A stretch of 64,000 nucleotides of DNA from Owenia fusiformis (GCA_903813345.2 CAIIXF020000001.1:51603885-51667884); one strand, 5' to 3'. Positions 33,467 through 45,664 are shown, counted from the first letter of the stretch. The notes: a model not told the origin generated them from the sequence alone. A program made the numbers and translations.

Positions 33467-36400
33467 CTACGGGGCTGGCATACATTTTAATCTTTCAAAC
33501 GCAGTTTTCTCCAATTCTTCCCTATGATCAGGGTGAGCAATCCTAATCAGGTGGTATGCTCTTTGGCGTAGGCTTTTGCCAAATAAGTTCGCGATTCCAT
33601 ATTCTGTGACGATATAATGTGCGTGAGCTCTAGTTGTTACTACTCCAGCACCTGAAAGGGAAAAGCTCAACTTTAATATCAACTTCATGTATTTCCATAC
33701 AGTCTGTATAGATATACAAGGAAAAGCACGTTTTAATGTTTTATGGTTAAAAATGAACTTTACTTCATCTATTATACTTTTAAACTCCTGAAGTAGCAAA
33801 TCACACCGGATAGAACAATCATATTGAAGAACAATATGTAATTTTACGTGAAACTGAAGAATAGAAATGCATTTTTTAAAAAATAATAAATAAAAGTGAT
33901 TATAATTTAAAAAAATGCTATTAGTAATCCACTGAAATACAGTGTAGTTGATGGAGATAGCAATCTTACATCAAGGTCACCAGAAGTGTGACATAATTTT
34001 GTCAATGGCCACCATATTGTAACCCAAGAAAGATGTTAAATGTGTCTTTTCCAAAGTAGGTGTGTCTTTTTCAAAGTAGGTGTAAACCTATTTTTAAAAT
34101 CTCAAAGGGTGCAGCACCCACTTTTCCATTTGCTCCAACGCTGGGATATCATTGGATTTAATTTAACTGAGCCTAATACAACAGTACCTTCTTTGAGGTA
34201 GCCCACAATTTTTGATTCTCCACGCTTTGTCTGTGAAGGCAAAGCTAAGATTGGCATCCCCAGTCCATCCAGACCTAAGGCAGCTCCTCTGATGAAATCA
34301 ATCTGACCACCGACCCCTGCAAGTGTATGGACATAGAGAATGATTACAATAGTTTACTCATGTTTGCTAATAATGTATTAGATTCACTGGAAAGGTAATA
34401 CAGACAGCATGATTTATCTAGTAATACAGTACATATTGTTAGTACCTCAGTTGAAATACTCGATTTTGATTGGTCAACGAGCGGTGAATAATTTTAACTG
34501 TACACCGCGCAATGCATTGCCGGTGAATAATATTCCCAGCATTCCACTAAAATGACGTCATTATCAGACGATAAAATGGCCGCCGCTAGCACTAGCCGTT
34601 TCAAAAATGTTGAAGATGAGGATATTATTAGTCTCTTAGAGAGTAAAGACAGTCAAAATATGAAGAAAAATCTAAAACTTTGTTCAAAGCTTTTAGTGGA
34701 CTTCGCCCAGGAGAGTAATTTGAGATGGACTAACAAAACAATTATAGACCTCTCCATTCGGTTTACTGTCAAAATTATATCCCTCGACTGTAAACCTCGA
34801 CCTACGGTCTCGGTTTACAGTCTCGGGATATAATTTTGACAGTAAACCTCTGGAGAGGTCAATAATTGTATACAGTATTTTTTACTAAATTTCAAACTTT
34901 TCTCATATCTGATGTGTTATTCACTCATAACAGATAGTGTGATAGAACCATTTCAATTTGTAACAACAACGCATGTGACTCTGCGATTCTCTCCATTAGC
35001 CCTGTTCATTTCTGTCAACATCAAATCCAGTTCCAATATCAAATATAGAATTAAATCAGAAAACTCTCAAACCTCATGGTTTTCAACATATTTCACCAAT
35101 TGATTTGGTTTTACCAAAACTATTTTTTCAAAATCAAATATTCTGATCTAGTTCCAACCGCATAGGTATACACTGTAAAATGACACTTAGGAATGGGAAA
35201 ATGGCAATGGGAATATGCATATTTATGTAACTCACCTGAATACATGCGGGCTCCTATAGAATCCGAGACAACTTGGCCAGTAACATCCACTTCTATACAA
35301 GAGTTGATGGCTGTAACTTTGGGGTTCTGGCAGATTATTGCAGTGTTGTTCACAAATTCAATATCACACATCACTGAAAATAAAACAACTATAGGTTAAG
35401 TATTTCAATTTAAGTTTTGGTTAATATACAAGGGAATCAAGAATCAATAAGGTTTTCAACTTTTAAGTTTTTCTTTTATACCAAAACTAAAATATAATAC
35501 ACCATTTTGCATTGAGGTTTATAAATAAATCTATGGGTCACTGGACAGTTAAATATTTGCACTTAGAAACAAGTTGCATTTATGAATGTTTTCCCGTACT
35601 GCAATAATCTTATTGCTGCATTATCTAGGACATACGAAAACTACTAAACTTGTAATTCAAATCAACAAAAATGAAAAAAATTGTAAACTTGCACCTATAG
35701 GTTTGCCACCTATATTATATATAACCCCACCCACTAGGTATGTATATTAGGGGGGGGGGGACTTAGGATATTGATCCAAGTATACAAAACTGGCGCTGTA
35801 TTTAACCTACCTACAAAAGGATTATTGTCCAAGAAATCATACAACTTTTTAGTTCCCAGTGAAAATCCACCAACTATTTTTCCAGTATGAATAACTTTCT
35901 TAGCGTTAGTTATCGAGCCCTTGTATACCAGATCCACTACTCCATCACTGAACATTTCAGAGTGAACTCCAAGGTCACGGTGGTTGCCTAAGCATGCAAG
36001 GACTGCATCTGGGATGGAGCCAATACCTACAAGTATAAAATTCATAGTGTATATGAGAAAGCAGTTGGGAAAATAAAATATTTAATATGTAAGAATAATG
36101 AACAAATATTTCACTCTATTGAGGTGAATACCTGTACATCTTTACAAGTGATATTCCACGAAGCCCGAAGTGCAAGTGGAATATCACCTTGTGAAAGTGC
36201 TACAGGTATTCACCGAAAATAGAGTGAAATATTTGTTTTATTATATCACTGTCTAGCTAAATATCCCTAATATTATTAAGTCATATGTTAACATTGAAAT
36301 ACGAATCTAATCGGTTCGTCTGCCATTTTGACTTACACTGAACTAAATTATTTACACTGAACGAAAACAAATTCTTTGAAAATTCCCGGGAGCGTGGGAT

Positions 36401-39400
36401 ATCGCTAGATATCTCATGGTTGTCTTATCTGATTAGCATTACCATTGAATATCGCCAGATATCCCACGACATGTGACCCGGTTTTGACCAATCATACTGT
36501 CGCTAGCTAGATAGTGATATAATAATGAAACATATTCTCTTTGTAATAGGGCAGTGTAAGCAATGCAGCACTTGAATTAACATTTCAACAATATTATGTT
36601 ATATACATGTTAATGGCACAGACTTAGAAAAGAAGAGACTTATCCTCTATGGAAGTTTTTTTGGAGGGATTGTTTACTAGTATTTAGGACAAATCGTATC
36701 CATTGTACATACATTACACAGGGAAGTATAAGAGCAATCAATGAATCCCTAAGACATCGTAACTACAGGTTCTGTAACTGTATTAATATGTGTATTTGAG
36801 TGATATATTAATGTTCTGTTACTCAACATAATTTGGCACACATTTCAATTTGGCTAATTTGGCCAGTCATATCAATCATAATGTAGATGGGAACGCGGAT
36901 TAAAGTAAGAAGGATATAATGTCAGATATGGTATTTATAGTAATTCAGCTTATTAAATCTTCACCAATATTTTGCAATTTTGCTGAATTCACCAAATTAA
37001 ATACATGTAGCGCCAAATTAAGTAGAGTAACAGTACATTCATTATTTAAAATTATTCAAAAATTACCCATCTGTAAGGTGGCGCCATCTGCCACAAGATT
37101 CCCTGCTATAAACTTCCCAATTTTCTTCTCAACATCTGACTGAGGATGTGGTTTCAAGACTGGTAGATCTTCATCTGTCTCAACCATGACATCAAAATGG
37201 GACTGATGAACAATACCATCGCCAAATGTCCTGGGAATCTTTTTATTCACTTGACCTAGAAAATAAACACATTAAATCAATCAGGAGGGATCTCATTAGA
37301 ATTTCAGAAAACTAATGGCAAAACAAATGTAAAATAGATTACAGCGACACCAAAGCATAGCAAATCCCATCGAACAGCCATGCCTGCCATTTTTGAAAAT
37401 AGCTTCTGCCTGCAGTTCTGTGTTGTAAATACAACATGTATGAGAACTTCGCAAGAACTAACATCACTTACACTCTTTCAATTTGAGATTATTCCTTTGT
37501 TCTAGCTTATGTACCATCAGGATATATACATTTAAGATAATTAAGATATCAAATTAATCATCTCTCATAGTCAGAGGGGGTGTGACAAGATGGGGATAGA
37601 GGGTAGGGTAAGCATGTAAGACAAAGGCAACATGATTGAATTGGTACTCTCTGATACAGATGCCATCTACTTCTAACTTACCTATTATGCACCTAGCATT
37701 CTGTATAGCAGCCCTGGTACAATCAACGCTAGGTCCAAGGGAACAGAAACCATGCTTGTCTGGTGGGCTCACCTACAATAACGTTGTAAAATCTCTTAAA
37801 GGCTCACTGTAACCACTCCCATCTTTGGGTTGATCATTAGGTTGATTGATCATAATACTGATGTACAGTAAACGTGCTTACTCTTGAAATGAAAAACTAA
37901 GACTTTTGCAAAAAATTCCTGCCATTTTCAAAGTGATGCCTATCTTGATTTTTTTGCTTGAATCTATTTTTCAATACACATATTTCATAACATTCCAGCA
38001 AATATCTAGTATTTCAGTTATTTTTTGGGTAGACAGATAAACAGACAGAAAGACAGATGGACTGCTAGACAGTAGGCTACATTATATCTCTGTGGAATTT
38101 CGTTATTGGGAAAATAAATGAATGAAGAAAATGTATATACTCACAGATATCATTGCTACATCCAGGTGTAATATGCGTCTACGAAACAAATGTGGTGTCT
38201 CACTAAGAAATATTGGAGTGAAGTCACCCCTGCCCTGGTTCACAGCCTCTCTGCAGTTTTTGCCAATGAACAGTGAATTGCCCCTGAAGATTCCTGGTAA
38301 AAATATGTATATGCTAAGGAACTAAGGTAAATATATAGAATTCAATATAAAGTACAGTAAAACCCGTCTTAGTGAACTGCTCTCTCTAGTGAACACCTGT
38401 GTTTAGTGAACACCAATTCAAGACACATTTTACATTGACTCCTTTATAGAATATCCTTTCATTGGTGAACACCTACCTACAGTGAACACTTTTGTGGCTC
38501 TATATGTGTTCACCATATACAGAATTTACTGTATACAATAAATAAGATTGATAACAAGCATTTATATTTTGCCATAGCCTTGCCAAAGTCGGTCTCTTTT
38601 ACTTATCTTGATTTCTATTATGACCGCCTTGTACCAAAGAGAAAGCCACGTGCTCTACCGACAGTTTGTTGATGTTGGTAAAATTTGACCAATCAATGAC
38701 GGCCCTGTAGCGTTAGCTCATTATTATGCACGGTCAAAAACAATTACACTTTTCACCGGGACTTTTCACGAACAAATCTTGCACGAATCTGAGCACGAAT
38801 TCATCATGAAAATACAAATATTTTATCAGATAAACATCAATGAGAGTTTAGTGGATGCCGGGGCATCGATCGGATAACCAAAGGTGAGAAGATTTCAACA
38901 ATAAACGTTGAAACGATCGCTGAACATGTAGACTGAGATTCAATCACCGATCGACGACAACATGACCCGCTACATTGGACTAGGTCTTCGTGCATTTTCG
39001 TCGCAAAATCAGTTTTAAATCAACATTGAATCGTATGATTTAATTTATATTAATGACTTTTACCTTCCAATGTACATTTAATTACATATAATATATTGTA
39101 ACTCTAACGAAACACTCGATCAGATCATTGAATTTCAAGTCGTAGTTGGGAAGTTTGTTTTGTTTATGCGGCTCAACCTGATAACGTTTTGATTGGTCAT
39201 TCAGCCTGAAGTCACACGTTGCGTCCACGTGATATCTGTCAATCAATAAGGTTTTGCGATACGCCTGATAGCGTAGGTATTATGGAAATCTCGAAACCGT
39301 TGAATATTTCAGCATAATAACAGCGGAGATGTATTGGATTGTACAAGGCGGTAATAATTCAAGATCAGATAAGTAAAAAAATACCGACTTGGGCAAGGCT

Positions 39401-40641
39401 AATTTTGCCAGGAATATGTGAATTGGTACAAATTATCCTTTTAACCTGGCTATAGCCGTAGAATCAAATAATTAAATTACTCTTGCCTAACAGTAATCTT
39501 AGAGAATACCATATTGTACATGTATACTCCATACATGTCAAATTTTTGTAAGGACAAATTATGAATTGTTTCTTCAACCTCACCTTCATATTCTGGTTTA
39601 CAGTATTCAGCTGGTCCTTCTGTATGGATGTGTATACACTCTACATTCTGTAAACCAGCTTGAGATCCATGCTTCGCCATAGCACTCACCAAGACATTAG
39701 GTGTACATGATGTCCCATGCACATACACACGCATGCCTACAAAACATTTTCTTTATGTGTAAACCTAGTTGACTCGGTGTACACTGTACACCAACATGTT
39801 TAGGATAAAAAGACCAGTTAAATTACAAAATGAAGCAATTAAAATGTACTGTGGGTCTATCAAACCTAAAAAATAAATAATCAAAGTATCACAGTCAGTG
39901 CAATGTTAATTAGAAACATATATTTATTCAAATTTATTGTTTTTTAGCAAGGGAGAAACTTAAAAACTTAAAATACCAGTCAATTTTTACGTGATTATAA
40001 GTAAAACAAGCTGAACTTTAACACCAATTTTAGACTCCTTTTCAATGCTTTTAACATCATTAAGATACTAATTGTCACCACCTGCCATTTGTTACAGATG
40101 ATAAATGACAACTGATGAACACCATCCAGACAAAAGTTGGAGACTATAAAAATATGTTGACAAAATAGGCCTATATGTAATGAACTGAATTAGCCTACCG
40201 GCATATAATATGTATTGTATAGCTAACGTAGCGATAAATAAAAACAAGGAACTGAAAGCGTTTCAAATGAAAAAACAAACATTTGCCCAGCCTTGAACTT
40301 CTATGTTGTAAAGATTGTAGATTTTGACAAAATATAGAGGTGCATGTCATATTCATGACCACCTTGAGAATAAACATAACAGTGAGTTATTAGCCTTGGA
40401 TTTGATGTTTATATGTTGCCCTTGTTTTGAACTTGAAAGGTCATTTACCAGACTTGATTTTCTTCACTGCTTCCTCTGCTGTCGTCCATACTGGCTCTTT
40501 TCCTGGGATCGGATGAAACGGTTCTATACTTGATGTACCTACATAGTAGCTTCTGCTATTTATGACCACTGAAACCCTCTTGTTCAGCAGTGGATTACAT
40601 AAACGCAAGGCATTTTTTAGAACTTTTCCAGAAAGAGACAT
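33467..40641 (-). CDS. Mitochondrial acetyl-CoA hydrolase/CoA-transferase family protein
   Basis: Exons on the minus strand: 40641-40449, 39736-39584, 38293-38145, 37772-37682, 37255-37067, 36026-35811, 35373-35236, 34316-34188, 33651-33467; frame kept, about 480 residues. The N-terminus (MSLSGKVLKNALRLCNPLLN..., rich in R, K, S, no acidic residue in the first 40) looks like a mitochondrial presequence. The domain starts KIKSGMRVYVHGTSCTPN, then GIGSIPDAVLACLGNHRDLG, HSEMFSDGVVDL (the Glu of HSE aligns with the catalytic Glu of the family), YSGVGGQIDFIRGA (CoA-binding loop) and TRAHAHYIVTEYGIANLFGK. The family transfers CoA between short acids such as acetate, succinate and 4-hydroxybutyrate; some helminth members act as acetate:succinate CoA-transferases in anaerobic energy metabolism. 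Substrate cannot be read from sequence. Head-to-head with NHEJ1. Confidence 0.93.
34552..34746 (+). pseudogene. Fragment of a Crypton-like or related repeat-encoded protein, N-terminal
   Basis: Following GATTGGTCAACGAGCGGTGA, a frame opens at ATG 34552: MTSLSDDKMAAASTSRFKNV, EDEDIISLLESKDSQNMKK, LLVDFAQESN. The pattern RF-x-x-V-x-x-x-(D/E)-(I/L)-x-x-(L/F)-(L/I)-x-x-K-(D/E)-S-x-N-x-x-K-K resembles the start of proteins with a tyrosine-recombinase-like domain (Crypton-derived genes and repeats). It then runs into the palindrome at 34740. It lies in intron 7 of the CoA-transferase gene on the opposite strand. No catalytic domain is present. Family assignment is from memory of the pattern and is tentative. 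Confidence 0.4.
34740..34867. repeat. 128-bp palindrome, long near-perfect arms
   Basis: AATTATAGACCTCTCC, then GGTTTACTGTCAAAATTATA and TCCC, are all inverted in the right half, ending GGAGAGGTCAATAATT at 34867. The tip is GTAAACCTCGACCTACGGTC then TCGGTTTAC. It directly follows the protein fragment at 34552. Confidence 0.85.
36096..36243. repeat. 148-bp palindrome in CoA-transferase intron 5
   Basis: ACAAATATTTCACTCTATT and GGTGAATACCTGTA are inverted on the right. The inner arm AGTGATATTCCAC pairs with GTGGAATATCACCT around the tip GAAGCCCGAAGTGCAA. Confidence 0.85.
36241..36522. mobile_element. TTATATCACT-ended inverted-repeat element (282 bp)
   Basis: TTATATCACTGTCTAGCTA (36241) is inverted as TAGCTAGATAGTGATATAA ending 36522, one mismatch. 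Inside, GTGGGATATCGCTAGATAT pairs with ATATCGCCAGATATCCCAC. It abuts the palindrome at 36096, sharing its TTA. Confidence 0.7.
38354..38533. repeat. ACAGTAAAAC-ended repeat, copy in CoA-transferase intron 2
   Basis: Starts ACAGTAAAACCCGTCTTAGT and ends TTTACTGTA; contains AGTGAACACCTGTG, GGTGAACACCTAC and AGTGAACACT in repeated order. Confidence 0.55.
38575..39401. mobile_element. Mutator-like MITE with 9-bp target duplication (827 bp)
   Basis: Ends TAGCCTTGCCAAAGTCGGT and, inverted, TAGCCTTGCCCAAGTCGGT, with further matching TTTACTTATCT and ACCGCCTTGTAC. The same 9 bp ATTTTGCCA flank both sides (38566-38574 and 39402-39410). No transposase. Inside CoA-transferase intron 2. Confidence 0.85.
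40074..40130 (-). repeat. Dispersed TGTAACAAATGGCAGG repeat, copy 3
   Basis: TTGTCACCACCTGCCATTTG followed by TTACAGATG, matching the inverse of 52020-52055. Confidence 0.6.
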
Positions 40642-41176
40642 TTTGAAAGAAGACCCCTTAGGTTAGGGACATTCCATCAATCATTTGACATATTGGGTAA
40701 ACAAACATGTGAATTGTAGCATATTTATAGTAATTAGATAATTCAGAATTAAAATGAGATGGCTCAAATGAGATCACATCAAAAAGAGATCAGTGGAGTT
40801 AAAAAAGATTTCTAACAGAATTGTAGTATGGCTAAGAGTTCCGAGAGATGTAAATATTACCAGACTCGACTAACCGATCAATTGACTTTAAGATTGTATT
40901 TTGCTGCATTAAAAATATCAAAATGGAAATATTATCGAAAAAAATGTTCAGTTTATTTTCAGTGAAAGTATAAATATACATTCTCTTTTGTGGACATAAG
41001 ATAATAATAAATATTGATCGATCATATCCACAATGATCAGTCCCTTAAAACGGCGCCATGATTGACAAACTTTACAAAATTCATTGATTATCACAAGTTT
41101 AGTTTTTATGAGAGTTTGACATCATTGGTCAAAGTGTTGTTTTGCAGAATACTATCGGACTATATATTCTGTTGAT
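40642..41176. promoter_or_regulatory. Probable bidirectional promoter, CoA-transferase / NHEJ1
   Basis: The two divergent start codons are 535 bp apart with no other gene between. AAAACGGCGCCATGATTG at 41048-41065 contains a GGCGCC core like E2F or YY1-type sites. Immediately before the NHEJ1 ATG a strong acceptor-like stretch (GTGTTGTTTTGCAG, ending 41147) could mean that the 5' untranslated region begins on an earlier exon. Shared regulation is inference from the layout. Confidence 0.4.
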
Positions 41177-44100
41177 ATGGCTAAGGAATCTGAATGGAGA
41201 AGAAGCTGGAGCCCTACAATCGACGCTCAAAGTTGGAAACATTTTAAAGTTGCTCCTGAAAATGAAACTGAAAGTGAAACACCAAACTACATTTTTAAAA
41301 CAAAGTTCTCTGATAACTCATATGAAATCATGGTTTCAGACTTTAAGAATATTTGGCACAATAAAGAGGATGGTGAAAATATCGACAGAATTTGTAAGGT
41401 TCGTCATTGTTTGTTTATGTCACAGAACACCAAAAGTTATGTCACAGGATACAGTACATGTATATTCCTTATCCCGTGCCTGGACTATAGTCTATAGTCC
41501 TGGCACGGGATAAATATTTTCCTTGATACACTATGGTGGTATCCTTTGCATTCGTTCAAATTCACTTCTTAAAAGAGAGCTCCGTCTTGTAGTGTTGTCG
41601 CGATTAATCGATACATCGCGATATACATCGCCAAAGCTGATTCTGGCGATGCATCGATGTCTGACACAAAACATCGATGTTTTTTAAAAAAAAAAAAATT
41701 GCTAAAAATCACCCTTTCTTATCTTATTTTGATGCAAATCGCTTACCTTTCTCATGTCTTATTTCATTTTCCAATGTTTTCTGATATTCTTTCGCTTTAA
41801 AACTGTTTTAGCCAGTCGAAATGAACCATTAATTTAAAAAAATTACTTTACTTTCATTTCACCGTTACTAGAAGTTCCCAGATGTACCGGATGTTCGGTA
41901 TTTTAGTGCATTAGCGTTCGGTATTTCAGTGCACTTTTCTCGGACTTTTTCTCGATGTACATCGCGATGTGCATCGATGTTTACTACTGAAAATTGCCGA
42001 TGCATCGATGTACGATTATGGCACATCGCGACAACACTACCGTCTTGTAGTTTAACTAGACTCTGCACGCAGGGTAATGTGAGGGGGTTGATATTTTTCT
42101 TTACTATTTTTGTATTTCTTGTGCCGACACTTGTTTATATAGTGTCTTATGTTAATATGTTTTTTGGGTTCTGTGATTACATTGTAATTGTATATTTTTG
42201 TTTTTCATTAGCAAAATTTATTTGCAATAAAGGGACCCAATAAATTAGTCGACGTCTGTAGACTGATACTTCTCACCCGAGTCTCTTAGCCAAATAGTTG
42301 GCTAGATATCACCATACTAGATATATAGTACATTGAATTTGTTTTGTATTCTAGAAAAAATGTTTCGTTTATGTAGAGTACTCATTTTGAATATTATCTT
42401 AACATATTTGTTAAATTGCTAATTACATGTATTTCAAGTTGAATTTGCTTTTCAGAAATTGAATCCAAGTGTTGAAGCTTCAACAAAAAGACTCGTAGAA
42501 CAAATCAGGTCATCTCTGGCAGAGAAAATAGATTCAAGTACATTTGCAGTGTCTGTCCAAGGTGATGTTTTACAGTGGGTGGTCAATAGCCAACTTGCAG
42601 AACTACCATTCAAATGGCAATTTGAATGTACACTGAATAATCATTTGGTAAGACTCCACATATATCTTTCTTTCCAGATATTTGCTTTCTGCAGTTAATT
42701 TTTTAATATCAATATTCTTTGATCAATTGAAAACTCAATCCTTAAATCAGTACTAATCAATATGCAATATCTCTTATGTTTTAGAAAGTATGCTTTTTAT
42801 GACCACACAGCAAACATTGTGTGAAACAGAGTCTATATATTTTACAGATTTATTGAACTACAAAATATGTAAGGTTGTCCCCAATCAAGATATATCAAAA
42901 GAGCCCATGGTATTAAGAATAAGATAAGACTGCTGGTGCTGTATTAAGGCTACATATACTTTAGAGGTTATCCTGATTTAAGTCAAAGCAAATTAACATG
43001 TCTGTTTTAGTTGTCCAGTCAGTTGACAATGCCTCTTGTAGCAATGGTTGGTGAGTTAACAAGGAGACAACAAGAACTAACCAGTCTACTGAAGAATAAA
43101 GATAAAGAAATAGATGATTACAAATCTCAGGGAGTGAAAACATCAAGAAGTAAGCACATAATGTACATGTTATTGTCTTTATATTAATGGAAATAAAATG
43201 GTAGTAAAACTTTTTCTTGGCTGACATAATTGTCAATAGATGGCTTGAAACCTTATTTAACAAAAGTATTTGTGGCTGTATAATGATTTCAGTATCGAAT
43301 TGAATATTAAAAAATATATGTCAATAAAAGATGAAATAAATTGCAACAATTCACATTATTGTTGAGATAGATACCTCAGAAAGTTTTTCCTTCCCCTTCT
43401 GATTGTCTCATTTCTGTTGTAGAACACCTGATGACAACCAAATTTGATGAGCTTACATTTAACAAAAATATGGCCACCTCGAAGGTATCTTCTAGAAATA
43501 TTTAATTCATAAATCTGTTAATTCTTGTTTTTTAATGAGTAACATATTTAAACATAATCGTGATTAGGGTAGAATCAGGAATTTCCTGTGAGATTCAGTG
43601 ATGCACAGTCATTTATTCAACTACATGTACATTGTATTTTCTATAATTTATGAATATACGTGTTGTATGTTTTGAATTACATGTACTGTACTGTATATCT
43701 TTTATATGGTTTTCTCAATGTAGATATAATTTCTAAATTTTAATTAGTGCACTTACGGTTTTATTATTCACTTTGTCTAAAGTTCACAGTGATCATACAT
43801 CACAAAATATCCTCTAGTGCAATGAAAAGCACCATTTATGTAACCGATGCCTTAAATTATGGTGAGATTCGTGATCAATACCATTGAAAAAGGATAGACA
43901 CCACTTGAATTTATAAAATATTTTAAAAATGACATCTTTATTTTCCAACTTTGAAATGTCGGAAAATAGAATTTGGCACCTAACACAGGAGAGAAAATTC
44001 CTGGGGAGAACACTGGGGTTGTTTCATACTTTGAATGGTCCATTGTTTTTAGGGATTTGAAGGAGTTGTGAGGCAGCCTGTTGTAAGTGGTTTCTCTGCT

Positions 44101-45448
44101 GGAGGACAGAATATGTACTCAGATGTTATGACCAAAATGGCCTGGATCAACAGGCCAATAGAAGAGGCACAAGGTACTAGCAAACATTACCACTTATGAA
44201 TGGTGTTCAAATGTTGATAGTTGTTGAAATATGAAGTTATCATGGTTTTAACACTCCCTTTATGTAACAGTGTGGAAATGTTGATTTGTCTTGCCTTCAA
44301 AAATGTACTGTTTGCACAATGGATATGTCAAATGAATATAAATTAGTTAAAAATAAAATAATTAAAAATAAATAAATAAAAATGAGGAGTCAGTACAATA
44401 GGAACTGGGAGACCCTTATTTAAAATATTACAAAACACAATTACAGTATGTCCATGACATGTTTTACTTCAGATGGCTCGAGTCTTGCAGCAGAAGGTGC
44501 TTCTCTAATCAGTGAAATCCCAGGGGGTCAAACCTGGGAGAACAGGGTACCAGAGTCTCTGGGTAAGGGACTTTCACCAACTGTATCTCCTGCAAGACCG
44601 GGTGCAAAACGGACCCCTGACCAGTCTCCTGGCAATAAGAGAGCCAGGCTCTCCAGTCCTGAACAGTCACCTGTCAAGGTTAGAACTACCCTTTTCATTA
44701 TTTTGATATGAAGTTTATAGATCAAGCAGTATTTTCTTGCTATAGCTAGCATTTCTTGATCATTGTCTTTGTCTGTAACAATTGTTACACTTTTACAGAT
44801 GGTGCAAGATTGTTATTTTGCTATCATGTTATTTGTCGACTTGGAGGAATGTTTTGATGTAATTTCTCCTCGCTTCGTATTATAGCATACCTTGTATAGG
44901 TTGAGTCATACTGAATGCTATAATTGCAATACACTCCTTATAACAGTGGGAATGTTTGTGATTATACCCCTTTGACTGCTTTATAAAGATAATGGAACCC
45001 CTCATTCAGTCCTCATCTCCAGATACATAGTAGTCTGCTCTAGCCAGGATGAGGCACATGAGGGGCTGACCTTATCACTTTTTAACATCCTTTGAGAAAC
45101 ATTCCTCTAACAATGCCTAGTTGTGAATTAATTGTGTAACTTTTATTGATTTTTAATCTTAAATCATAAATTTTAATTGAATTGTGAACAAACTCATTAT
45201 GTATGGGTTATCATTGTGTTCTTTTATCACTAGGCAAGCGAGGCAAGGTTTGGAAATATTTTTCGCCTCGTCGCTTTTTTTCCACCTGGGTACGCCACTG
45301 GTCTATGTCTAATAACTCTGTCTTTATGGTGCATGTACTGTAGGATGCTGAACTGATTAGGCGTGAAGCACTGGAGAAGAAGCTTGCAGAGGAGGAAATC
45401 AAACTGGAACAAAAAGCAAAGAAAAAGAAAAAGAAAGGACTTTTTTGA
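41177..45448 (+). CDS. NHEJ1: Non-homologous end-joining factor 1 (XLF/Cernunnos)
   Basis: Exons 41177-41398, 42456-42647, 43011-43149, 43423-43484, 44053-44173, 44473-44678, 45344-45448; frame kept, about 348 residues (human 299). The N-terminal head domain reads SWKHFKVAPENETES, YIFKTKFSDNSYEIMVSDFK and IWHNKED, and ELPFKWQFECTLN aligns with the human LPFYWNFHCML region. The coiled-coil stalk follows (MPLVAMVGELTRRQQELTSL, LKNKDKEIDDY). A disordered proline/serine-rich tail (LSPTVSPARPGAKRTPDQSP, LSSPEQSP) precedes a charged helix and the C-terminus KKKKKKGLF, which is the Ku-binding motif of XLF (human ends KRKKPRGLFS). XLF forms filaments with XRCC4 and bridges DNA ends for ligase IV. The exon 1 donor is AAG|GTTCGT; the nearby GTAAGG would create a stop. 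Longer tail than in vertebrates. Confidence 0.95.
41469..41513. repeat. 45-bp near-perfect palindrome, TTATCCC class
   Basis: TTATCCCGTGCCTGGACTAT pairs with ATAGTCCTGGCACGGGATAA; only a few central bases are unpaired. It lies 70 bp inside NHEJ1 intron 1. Confidence 0.85.
41590..42039. mobile_element. hAT-type MITE with 8-bp target duplication (450 bp)
   Basis: The ends TAGTGTTGTCGCGAT are inverted exactly. The 8 bp CCGTCTTG flank both sides (41582-41589, 42040-42047). The interior repeats GCATCGATGT and CATCGCGAT words near both ends. In NHEJ1 intron 1. Confidence 0.92.
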
Positions 45449-45664
45449 GGTGACATTTTAGATAAGGATACTAATCAATGTTTAGATACGATGCATGGAC
45501 TAGCAATAATTCTAAGCATAATATAGTTGATACACTTGCCTAACCAAACATTCTGTGACATTTAAATACTACTCATATTGGAGGACTTTGGAATATAAAT
45601 CAATAATTGGATGAAATTTAATTATATCAAATTCACCCCCCAATTAGAATGACTTCAAGTTTGG

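Noticed and set aside
41391-41400. Alternative NHEJ1 exon 1 donor GTAAGG at 41394
   Set aside because: Joining it to the exon at 42456 creates an immediate stop; AAG|GTTCGT keeps the frame and the alignment to XLF.
45232-45301. Sequence ending GGGTACGCCACTGG in NHEJ1 intron 6, like a transposon tip
   Set aside because: No partner end, inverted repeat or target duplication found, so no element can be delimited.
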